A stretch of DNA of 48,636 bases, from NCBI RefSeq assembly GCF_052113705.1, contig NZ_JBGQOG010000025.1, forward strand, positions 1 through 48,636, in the 5' to 3' direction. The position numbers and the translations under genes were made by a program. Shown here one piece after another: positions 42,299 through 48,636 of this stretch (position 1 is the first letter of the stretch; each line of letters opens with the position of its first letter). The DNA is from JBGQOG01 sp052113705. Lineage in GTDB: Bacteria; Pseudomonadota; Alphaproteobacteria; Rhodobacterales; Rhodobacteraceae. A model generated the notes under the pieces. The model was not told the DNA's origin. It made no database searches and saw nothing but the letters and a program-made list of their open reading frames with translations.

Positions 42299-42913
42299 TC
42301 AGTTCGCGGGCAGCGGCGCGGCCTCTGCGGGGGCGGTCGTCGGGGTGACGGCGGTTGCCGGTTTCGGGCAGCTTTCCACCAGCGCCTCATAGCGCGCCAC
42401 GATCCATGCCGGGGCGTCATCGGGCATTTCCTTGTCCATCGAGCCGGTCAGCTTGGCGAAAACCTGCGCCGAGCGCGAGTTGTCGACCATCGGCACCGAA
42501 TCCGAGGCGAGGAAGCGCTCATAAACCGCCAGCGCCACCGCCACGAGGATCACGCCACGGATCACCCCGAAGAGGAAGCCAAGCCCCTGATCCAGCCCGC
42601 CCAGCACCGAGCGCTGCACGACGGAGGCAAAGAGCGGCGTCAGGATCGAGAACAGCACCAGCGCCAGCGCCGAGACCGCGAAGAATCCGGCGATGGTGCC
42701 GAGTTCGCAATTGTCCGCGAGGAATTTGTTGATCACCGGCAGCTGCGCGACCATCGGGCGCGCGGCGGCGGCGAACATATAGCCCAGCACAACGGCTGCC
42801 AGCCAACCGGCGATCGACAAGGCCTCGCGCACGAAACCACGGCTGTAGGCGAGGATCGCCGACAGCAGGATGACCACGGCGACAATGCCGTCAATGATGG
42901 TGAATCCGTCCAT
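42299..42913 (-). CDS. cvpA: CvpA family membrane protein
   Basis: A 204-residue protein with four predicted helices. MDGFTIIDGIVAVVILLSAI with LAYSRGFVREALSIAGWLAA is the CvpA N-terminal signature. FSILTPLFASVVQRSVLGGL and QGLGFLFGVIRGVILVAVAL follow. CvpA is linked to envelope stress and colicin V production and is often next to purF, as here. The ATG at 42913 gives the usual start; the open frame to 42973 is upstream and overlaps the end of radA. Confidence 0.9.
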   Translation of the reverse strand: MDGFTIIDGIVAVVILLSAILAYSRGFVREALSIAGWLAAVVLGYMFAAAARPMVAQLPVINKFLADNCELGTIAGFFAVSALALVLFSILTPLFASVVQRSVLGGLDQGLGFLFGVIRGVILVAVALAVYERFLASDSVPMVDNSRSAQVFAKLTGSMDKEMPDDAPAWIVARYEALVESCPKPATAVTPTTAPAEAAPLPAN

Positions 42914-42947
42914 ATGCCTGTCGTTCCCTCTTGCCGCCCGGGGGGCC

Positions 42948-44318
42948 TCAGCCCGCGCCGAACATGTCTCCAACGAATGTCACGAGGTCGGGCATCTTGC
43001 GCAATGCCATTCCCTCGCCCCCGTCGGCTTTGGTCCGCTCTGGGGCAATCGCTTGTGAAAAACCAAGTTTTTGCGCCTCTTTCAACCTGTTTTCCGCCTG
43101 ACCCACCGGACGAAGCGCCCCGGAGAGAGAGATTTCGCCGAAAATCACCATATCGGGCGGTAAAGCCACATCTTCGCGGGCGCTGAGCAGCGCCGCGGCC
43201 AGCGCCAGATCGGCGGCAGGCTCCATCACCCGCATGCCGCCGGCGACGTTCAAAAACACATCAAGCCCGGTAAACGGGATGCCGCAGCGCGATTCCAGCA
43301 CCGCCAGAATGGTGGACACCCGCCCCGAGTCGAGCCCCACCACCGTTCGCCGCGGGGTCGAGAGCGTCGAGGGCGCGACCAAAGCCTGGATCTCGGTCAG
43401 CACCGGGCGCGAGCCCTCGATGCCCGCAAAAACCGCCGAGCCGGTCTGCGCCTGCCCGCGTTCTGACAGGAACAAGGCTGAGGGGTTGGTCACCTCTGCC
43501 AGCCCGCCGCCGGTCATCTCGAACACACCGATCTCATCGGCGGGGCCAAAGCGGTTCTTCACCGCGCGCAGGATGCGGAACTGATGCCCGCGCTCGCCCT
43601 CGAAATAGAGCACGGTATCGACCATATGCTCGACCACGCGGGGGCCCGCGATCTGCCCTTCCTTGGTGACATGGCCCACGAGGATCACGCTGACGCCGCG
43701 CCGCTTGGCAAAGGTCACCAGCTCATGGCTGGCCGCGCGCACCTGCGAGACCGAGCCGGGGGCGCTGTCTACCATGTCCGACCACATGGTCTGAATGGAA
43801 TCGATGATCACCAGATCGGGGCGCTCGGCATCAAGGGTGGTCAGAATATCGCGCAGGTTGGTCTCGGCGCCGAGCTGCACCGGCGCATCCGCCAGCCCCA
43901 GTCTTTGCGCCCGCATCCTGACCTGCGCCGAGGCCTCCTCGCCCGAGATATACATGCATTTGAGGCCGCGCCGGGCAAAACTGGCGGTGGCCTGCAAGAG
44001 CAGCGTGGACTTCCCGATGCCCGGATCGCCGCCGACAAGAATCGCCGAAGCGGGCACGAGACCGCCCCCCAGCACCCGGTCGAACTCCTCCATCCCCGAC
44101 ATGGTGCGGGGCGGCGGCGCCTCTTCCGTGGCGAGCGTGGTCAGGGCCATCACCTTGCCTTTGGCGGCACCCAAGGTCTTCGAGCCGGGGCCGGACGAGA
44201 GCGGCCCTTCTTCGTTGATCGTGTTCCAGGCACCGCAGGCCTCGCATTTGCCCGCCCATTTCTTATGGGAGGCGCCGCAGGCGGTGCAGGTGAAGGTGGA
44301 GGAGGGTGCTTTTGCCAT
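42948..44318 (-). CDS. radA: DNA repair protein RadA (Sms)
   Basis: A 456-residue recombination ATPase that promotes branch migration. An N-terminal zinc finger FTCTACGASHKKWAGKCEAC starts the protein. Walker A is VGGDPGIGKSTLLLQATASF (near residue 97), and VIIDSIQTMWSDMVDSAPGS holds Walker B. The RadA-specific KNRFG motif appears as RAVKNRFGPADEIGVFEM. The C-terminal Lon-protease-like domain has FLNVAGGMRVMEPAADLALA. Its 5' flank (44319-44501) holds a dispersed repeat. Confidence 0.96.
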   Translation of the reverse strand: MAKAPSSTFTCTACGASHKKWAGKCEACGAWNTINEEGPLSSGPGSKTLGAAKGKVMALTTLATEEAPPPRTMSGMEEFDRVLGGGLVPASAILVGGDPGIGKSTLLLQATASFARRGLKCMYISGEEASAQVRMRAQRLGLADAPVQLGAETNLRDILTTLDAERPDLVIIDSIQTMWSDMVDSAPGSVSQVRAASHELVTFAKRRGVSVILVGHVTKEGQIAGPRVVEHMVDTVLYFEGERGHQFRILRAVKNRFGPADEIGVFEMTGGGLAEVTNPSALFLSERGQAQTGSAVFAGIEGSRPVLTEIQALVAPSTLSTPRRTVVGLDSGRVSTILAVLESRCGIPFTGLDVFLNVAGGMRVMEPAADLALAAALLSAREDVALPPDMVIFGEISLSGALRPVGQAENRLKEAQKLGFSQAIAPERTKADGGEGMALRKMPDLVTFVGDMFGAG

Positions 44319-44370
44319 GCGCCCTTCCTGCCCGAAACCCCGGCGGGGGGCAAGGTGGCGCGCGGCGCAA

Positions 44371-44500
44371 GGGGGGCGCTGCCCCCCGGCCTGCGGCCTC
44401 CCCCCGAGGTATTTGGACCAAGAAGAAAGCGCGAGGCGGAGGCAGGGCCTGACATCTGGGCTTTGCCTGATCTTAAATATCCCCGCCGGAGGCTTCCGCA
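44371..44500. repeat. Dispersed intergenic repeats between pqiA-like gene and radA
   Basis: 44371-44431 is an inverted copy of the 18675-18735 repeat: hairpin GGGGGGC-GCT-GCCCCCC (44371-44387), CCCCCCGAGGTATTT and CCAAGAAGAAA in the same order. At 44472-44490 AAATATCCCCGCCGGAGGC repeats the right half of the ccmA-ccmB hairpin (25244-25262). So two repeat modules lie together in a 183-nt gap in front of radA. Confidence 0.65.
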
Positions 44501-44501
44501 G

Positions 44502-44939
44502 TCAGTCTTTGCGGGCGGGAATGTGGGAGAGCGCGAAGCTTGCCAGCACGCAGAAGGTGAAGAGATAGAGGCCCCAGCCGGTTTCCACCCGTCCGACCCC
44601 GGTGCCCTTGGCCAGAACAATATAGAGTGCGATGAGGAAGACATCGGCCATCGCCAGTCGCCCGAGGAATTTGAGGGCGGGGAGCAGGCGGGGGCTGGCG
44701 TGGTTGTGCTGGATCAGGGCGAGGCCGATCACTTTCGCCATTGGGGCGACCAGCGCCAGCAAGGCGACGGTCAGCGCGAGGAATATGTCGGTATCCCAGA
44801 GGCTGCGGATGCCGGTCAGGACCGAAATCGCGTCGAGGTCGAAGAAGGGCAGCAGACCGGCGCGCAGCAGGGGGGCGGCCCAGGCGATGGGAAACAGGAT
44901 CAGCAGCGCCAGATTGGCGATCCTGAGGGCGCGTTTCAT
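44502..44939 (-). CDS. PqiA-like (paraquat-inducible protein A) membrane protein
   Basis: A 145-residue protein with four hydrophobic helices. PFFDLDAISVLTGIRSLWDT and FLALTVALLALVAPMAKVIG with LALIQHNHASPRLLPALKFL, GRLAMADVFLIALYIVLAKG is the core of one PqiA repeat (the AM(A/L)DVFL signature is visible). Full PqiA has two repeats, so this is a single-domain form. A role in lipid trafficking across the envelope, with PqiB/MCE partners, is inferred; it lies near MlaE/MlaF genes. Confidence 0.75.
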   Translation of the reverse strand: MKRALRIANLALLILFPIAWAAPLLRAGLLPFFDLDAISVLTGIRSLWDTDIFLALTVALLALVAPMAKVIGLALIQHNHASPRLLPALKFLGRLAMADVFLIALYIVLAKGTGVGRVETGWGLYLFTFCVLASFALSHIPARKD

Positions 44940-44946
44940 CTGTGGA

Positions 44947-45708
44947 TCACTTTTGCGGCTTGGTCATCGGCACGACATTGGGCTCGCGCGGATCTTCCAG
45001 CTCATAGCCGAGCGCGGGCAGCACGGCGCGCAGGTCTCGGTCGAGGAGCTTGAATTTCTCGGACAGGCGGCGCTCATCGGCCTCGACATCGCGCAGCCAG
45101 GTCTGGATCTCGTCGCAGGCGGCGCGGGCGAGGCCGATCTGCTCTTCCATCATCTGTGCTTCCTCCTGCCGCTGGGCGAGGAAGGCCTTGGCGCGGGTGA
45201 CCTTGGCGTCGGAATAGATCTGCGCCAGATCACGGCTTTGCAGGCTCATCTGTGCCGCGAGCTCCAGCACCTCGGGTTCCAGCGCGCCCAGATCGGGGTG
45301 GCGGCGCAGATGGGCCATGCGTTCGCGCATCGTGTCAAACTCGCCCGAGAGCGCGAAAACCCCGGCGCGGTCGGCGGCATGGGCCGTGCGATAGGCGCGG
45401 GTTACATCCTCCATCCCGATGTGGAAATTGCGGTGCGAGCGTTCGAGCCGCGCCACCCGCTGATGGCTGGGGAGGTAAAAGACGAGCGACAGGGCGAGGG
45501 CCGCGATCAGGATTTGCAGCGCCGCCCCGGCATAGGGCAGATCGCTGCCGTTCCAGCGCGCCGCGATTTCGAGCCAAGGGAGCACACCGGCCGCAGCAAG
45601 GGCCACCGCGCCGAGGCTGACCAGCGCCAGCCCCATCAGCAGTGCCATAGATAGGGCAGAAACCATGCCCTGTGCGCGGCTGTACATGCCGCCGGATTGA
45701 CCCACCAT
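44947..45708 (-). CDS. Uncharacterised membrane-coiled-coil protein
   Basis: A 253-residue protein from the ATG at 45708 (a longer open frame begins with TTG at 45774). Two hydrophobic helices lie near residues 15-45 and 60-80, followed by a soluble part with extended heptads (QMSLQSRDLAQIYSDAKVTR, QRQEEAQMMEEQIGLARAAC, RLSEKFKLLDRDLRAVLPAL). I do not recognise a named family. It sits between the PqiA-like gene and the MlaEF pair, all on the same strand with short gaps, which suggests an envelope function, but this is only context. Confidence 0.75.
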   Translation of the reverse strand: MVGQSGGMYSRAQGMVSALSMALLMGLALVSLGAVALAAAGVLPWLEIAARWNGSDLPYAGAALQILIAALALSLVFYLPSHQRVARLERSHRNFHIGMEDVTRAYRTAHAADRAGVFALSGEFDTMRERMAHLRRHPDLGALEPEVLELAAQMSLQSRDLAQIYSDAKVTRAKAFLAQRQEEAQMMEEQIGLARAACDEIQTWLRDVEADERRLSEKFKLLDRDLRAVLPALGYELEDPREPNVVPMTKPQK

Positions 45709-45797
45709 ACGCGCCCCCAGAAAGGTTAACAAATTCTCGGCGGGACGCGGTGGAAATGCAAGAAACTTTTTCAAATCAAGCGCATCAGAGAGAAAGC

Positions 45798-46544
45798 TCA
45801 GCGGACGGATTCAATCGGGCCTTCGGCGCGGCCGTGGATGAATTGCTGAACGTAAGGGTCTGATGTTGCGTCCATTTCGCTGATCGGCCCCGTCCAGCGC
45901 ACCTTGCCGCCATGCAGCATCGCCACCTTGTCGGCGATGGCGCGGACGCTGGTCATGTCATGGGTGATGGTCATCGCCGTGGCGCCCATTTCCACGGTGA
46001 TTTCGCGGATCAGCTCATTGATCACGCCGGACATGATCGGGTCGAGCCCGGTCGTCGGCTCGTCGAAAAAGATGATCTGCGGCTCGGCGGCGATGGCACG
46101 GGCCAGGCCGACGCGCTTTTGCATGCCGCCCGAGAGTTCCGCCGGGAAGAGGTCGCCCACCTCGGGCTTCAAGCCGACGCGGCGCAGCTTTTCCATCGCG
46201 ATCTCACGCGCTTGCGCTTTCGGCAATTTGCCCGGACCGCGCAGCAGGCGGAAGGCAACATTCTGCCAGACGCTCATCGAGTCAAAGAGCGCCGCCCCCT
46301 GAAACAGCATCCCGAATTGCGCCAGAAAGGCATCGCGGCTGACGCGGGCGACATCCTCGCCGCCGACGCAGATCCGGCCCGCATCGGGGGTGACAAGGCC
46401 GAGGATGCATTTCAGGAGCACCGATTTCCCGGTGCCGGAGCCACCGATGATCACCATGCTCTCGCCCTTGTCGATCCGCAGATCGACACCGCGCAGGACC
46501 GCGTTACTGCCAAAGGCTTTCTGGACGTTCTCGAGGGTGATCAT
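45798..46544 (-). CDS. mlaF: MlaF-type ABC transporter ATP-binding protein
   Basis: A 248-residue ABC ATPase of the Mla/MCE lipid-transport system. Walker A is IIGGSGTGKSVLLKCILGLV (near residue 35), the signature is LSGGMQKRVGLARAIAAEPQ, Walker B is IIFFDEPTTGLDPIMSGVIN, and the H-loop is in ITHDMTSVRAIADKVAMLHG. The ATG overlaps the mlaE stop by 4 nt (ATGA at 46541-46544), so it pairs with the permease. An MCE-domain subunit (MlaD) is not encoded in the window. Confidence 0.9.
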   Translation of the reverse strand: MITLENVQKAFGSNAVLRGVDLRIDKGESMVIIGGSGTGKSVLLKCILGLVTPDAGRICVGGEDVARVSRDAFLAQFGMLFQGAALFDSMSVWQNVAFRLLRGPGKLPKAQAREIAMEKLRRVGLKPEVGDLFPAELSGGMQKRVGLARAIAAEPQIIFFDEPTTGLDPIMSGVINELIREITVEMGATAMTITHDMTSVRAIADKVAMLHGGKVRWTGPISEMDATSDPYVQQFIHGRAEGPIESVR

Positions 46545-47383
46545 GCGCTGAAAAACACTTCGGTAAGCAGGTAGTTGCAGGCGAGAATGGCGATGGAGGC
46601 GGCGACCACGGCGGATTTGGTGGCCCGGCCCACGCCCTGCGCGCCCCGGCCCGAATTCATCCCGTAATAGCAGCCCATCAACGCCACGATAAAGCCGAAG
46701 GCCGCGCCCTTGATCAGGCCCGAGCCGACATCCCAGGGCTCCAGATAGGCCCAGGTGTTTTTCAGATAGGTGACCGAGTTGAAATCAAGCCGGTTCACGC
46801 CGACAAGCCAGCCGCCCATGATGCCGATCACATCGCCGATGCCGACCAGCACCGGCACGCTGAGCGTGGCGGCCAGAACCCGGGGCAGGGTGAGATATTT
46901 CATCGGATTGGTCGAAAGGGTGGTCAGCGCGTCAATCTGCTCGGTCACCTTCATCGTGCCGATTTCCGCGGCGATGGAGGAGGCGACGCGCGCCGCCACC
47001 ATCAGCCCGCCCAGAACCGGCCCCAATTCGCGCACCATGCCGATGGCGACGATGGAGGGCACCACCGCCTCGGCCGAGAAACGCGCGCCGCCCGCATAGA
47101 TCTGCAGCGCCAGCGCCGCGCCGGTGAAAAGCGAGGTCAGCCCCACCACCGGCAGCGAAAGCCAGCCGATTTGCAACAGCGCCACGAGGAACTCGCGCGG
47201 GTAGAACGGCGGCCGGATCAGATGCCCGACCGTTTCACCGGCAAAAAGCGCCAACCGGCCCGTCGCGGCGCAGAGCCCCAGCACGGTCCGCCCCAGCGCA
47301 GCCAGCGGCATCAAAAGGGTGGGGGTTTTGCCAGCGGCGGCGGCCCCGGCGGTGCCGGCGCGCGGTGTTTCTGCGCGACTCAT
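46541..47383 (-). CDS. mlaE: MlaE-family lipid ABC transporter permease
   Basis: A 280-residue permease with about five helices. PPFYPREFLVALLQIGWLSL and VVGLTSLFTGAALALQIYAG with RFSAEAVVPSIVAIGMVREL are the MlaE/YrbE signature; later KVTEQIDALTTLSTNPMKYL is the conserved E-Q-I-D-A-L motif of the family. It forms the membrane channel for phospholipid (retrograde) movement with MlaF. Overlaps both alr (4 nt) and mlaF (4 nt), so the three genes alr-mlaE-mlaF are one translationally coupled operon. Confidence 0.92.
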   Translation of the reverse strand: MSRAETPRAGTAGAAAAGKTPTLLMPLAALGRTVLGLCAATGRLALFAGETVGHLIRPPFYPREFLVALLQIGWLSLPVVGLTSLFTGAALALQIYAGGARFSAEAVVPSIVAIGMVRELGPVLGGLMVAARVASSIAAEIGTMKVTEQIDALTTLSTNPMKYLTLPRVLAATLSVPVLVGIGDVIGIMGGWLVGVNRLDFNSVTYLKNTWAYLEPWDVGSGLIKGAAFGFIVALMGCYYGMNSGRGAQGVGRATKSAVVAASIAILACNYLLTEVFFSA

Positions 47384-48432
47384 GCGCCGGTCCCGCCTGC
47401 GTAATGGCGGCGGTAGCGATGGCCGAGCGAGGTCAGAATCTCATAGCCGATGGTGCCCGCGACCGACGCCAGATCGTCCACGCCCTGTTCGGGGCAGAGG
47501 ATGTCGAGGGCGGCAGGAACCTCGCTCAGATGGCTGACATCGACGGTGATCAGATCCATTGAGACGCGGCCGCGGATCGGGCAGGGCACGCCATTGGCAT
47601 AGACCATTGCCTTGTTGGAAAAGGCACGGGTCAGCCCATCGGCATAGCCTGCAGCAATGGTGGCGATGCGGGTGGGGGTCTCAGCCTGCCAGCCGCAGGA
47701 ATAACCCACGATCTCGCCCGCCTCGACCTCGCGCAGCTGCACGACGGGCAGCGACAGGCGGACGACCGGCGTGGCATTGGTGAAAGGCGCGCCGCCATAA
47801 AGGCCAACGCCGGGACGGGTGACGTCGAAATGATACTCGGGGCCGAGCAAGATGCCCCCGGTCGCTGCGAGCGAGCGTGGGGCGGAAATGCCATCGGTCA
47901 TCCGGTGGAACTCGGCCAGCTGCGCGGCATTCATCGGGTGATCGGGCTCATCGGCGCAGGCCAGATGGCTCATCACCAGTTTCGGGCCGGCGTTCAGCAC
48001 GATCTCGCCAATCGCCTGCCATTCCGGCATCTCGAGACCCAGACGGTTCATGCCGGTGTCCAGCTGGATGCCAAAGGGCGTGCCAGGCAGAGCCTCGAAA
48101 TGCCGGGTGACCTGCTCGATGGAATTCAGCATCGGGGTCAGGCCGAGGTCGCCGATCATTTCGGTGTCGCCCGCCATATGGCCGGAGAAGACGAAAATCT
48201 CGGGGCCTTCGCCCAAAGATTGCCGCAACATCGCGCCCTCTTCGGTGGCCGCAACGAAGAATTTCCGGACACCGGCACGGGCGAGCATCCGCGCCACGCG
48301 CGCTGCCCCCAGACCATAGCTGTCCGCTTTGACCACGGCACCGGTTTCGGTGTCGCGGCCGCTTTTGGCGTCCAGTGCCCGCCAATTGGCAAGCACGGCG
48401 TCCAGATCAATGCGCAGGGTTCCAGTAGCCAT
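47380..48432 (-). CDS. alr: Alanine racemase
   Basis: A 350-residue PLP enzyme that makes D-alanine for peptidoglycan. The PLP lysine is Lys35 in TGAVVKADSYGLGAARVARM, with the Tyr39 Y-G-L-G segment adjacent. The second catalytic Tyr is in IATIAAGYADGLTRAFSNKA (near residue 250), and GRVSMDLITVDVSHLSEVPA gives the conserved C-terminal Asp. The ATG at 48432 is 65 nt before a homopolymeric low-complexity tract, so its promoter is not visible. Downstream mlaE starts within its stop codon. Confidence 0.94.
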   Translation of the reverse strand: MATGTLRIDLDAVLANWRALDAKSGRDTETGAVVKADSYGLGAARVARMLARAGVRKFFVAATEEGAMLRQSLGEGPEIFVFSGHMAGDTEMIGDLGLTPMLNSIEQVTRHFEALPGTPFGIQLDTGMNRLGLEMPEWQAIGEIVLNAGPKLVMSHLACADEPDHPMNAAQLAEFHRMTDGISAPRSLAATGGILLGPEYHFDVTRPGVGLYGGAPFTNATPVVRLSLPVVQLREVEAGEIVGYSCGWQAETPTRIATIAAGYADGLTRAFSNKAMVYANGVPCPIRGRVSMDLITVDVSHLSEVPAALDILCPEQGVDDLASVAGTIGYEILTSLGHRYRRHYAGGTGA

Positions 48433-48496
48433 AGCGCGGTTTTGACAGGCCGCGCGGCAAGGTCAAGAGGAAAGCGGTGCGATCGGCGGAAGGTGG

Positions 48497-48636
48497 TGGA
48501 AAGGGGGGGGGGGGGGCCCCCCCACCCCCCCCCCCCCCCCCCCCACCCCCCCCCCCCCAAAAAAACCCACCCCAAGCTTGTGTTCCAGCCAAGTACAAAC
48601 CTTCGGGGGAAGGACCAGGAACCAAGAAAAAGAAGG
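48497..48636. other. Homopolymeric G/C tract and unplaceable end sequence (probable assembly end)
   Basis: From about 48497 the sequence consists of a long G run, a long C run broken by single A bases, and an A run, followed by ~65 nt (AAGCTTGTGTTCCAGCC onward) with no link to the alr promoter region. This is unlike any bacterial intergenic sequence and looks like low-quality terminal read data. I annotate no gene here. Confidence 0.8.

Overview
The window reads as chromosome of an alphaproteobacterium of the Rhodobacter/Paracoccus group (Rhodobacteraceae). The backbone to the right of about 16.7 kb is GC-rich, and it carries a yajC-secD-secF block followed by ccmA-ccmB-ccmC-ccmD-ccmG, an order known from Rhodobacter. 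Housekeeping genes such as dusA, mazG, acnA, tkt, purF, cvpA, radA and alr surround it. The species cannot be named from sequence alone. The last ~140 bases are a homopolymeric G/C tract followed by unplaceable sequence, which looks like a contig end.

Region 1 (1-3.6 kb) is an insertion-sequence graveyard: a frameshifted IS110-family copy, fragments of IS1182-like, IS3 and IS5 transposases, and one further IS110-family gene with a truncated end. Region 2 (3.9-11.5 kb) is a cell-surface polysaccharide cassette: a Wzy-like polymerase, a Wzx-like flippase, two GT4 glycosyltransferases and two different sulfotransferases on the + strand, facing a PssD/PssE-type split glycosyltransferase pair on the - strand. 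The cassette is AT-richer than the backbone, most strongly in the polymerase gene, and suggests a sulfated polysaccharide. Region 3 (11.6-14.05 kb) is a second IS cluster. It holds an intact IS110 copy in the same orientation as the broken one at the left, fragments of an IS481 element on either side of it, and an IS3 remnant. Region 4 (14.1-16.6 kb) holds ugd (UDP-glucose 6-dehydrogenase, which makes UDP-glucuronate for polysaccharide) and a tyrosine-recombinase integrase that faces away from dusA.

The integrase abuts the 5' end of dusA, a known attachment site for integrative elements. The simplest reading is that everything left of dusA is a genomic island whose other end lies outside the window, and that the island now supplies the start codon and first codons of dusA.

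Region 5 (16.7-48.4 kb) is ordinary backbone: dusA, a TauE/SafE permease, mazG, an M20 amidohydrolase, the Sec translocon auxiliaries, the cytochrome c maturation (heme export and thioreduction) genes, LtrA, a GNAT protein, aconitase, a DUF1223 protein, a lipid A-type acyltransferase, an EamA transporter, transketolase, a coiled-coil protein next to zapA, an MliC-like lipoprotein, purF-cvpA-radA, a PqiA-like protein, an MlaEF-type ABC pair and alr. Within it sits an AT-richer small membrane protein (27671-28225) that resembles the C-terminal helices of heme-copper oxidase subunit I but keeps only one of the paired histidines of that segment.

The items most worth following up are the conserved, structured left end shared by the two IS110 copies (a candidate bridge-RNA or translation-control element), the oxidase-like orphan membrane protein, the dusA-integrated polysaccharide island with its two sulfotransferases, and a family of dispersed palindromic intergenic repeats. 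No tRNA, rRNA or CRISPR array was seen.
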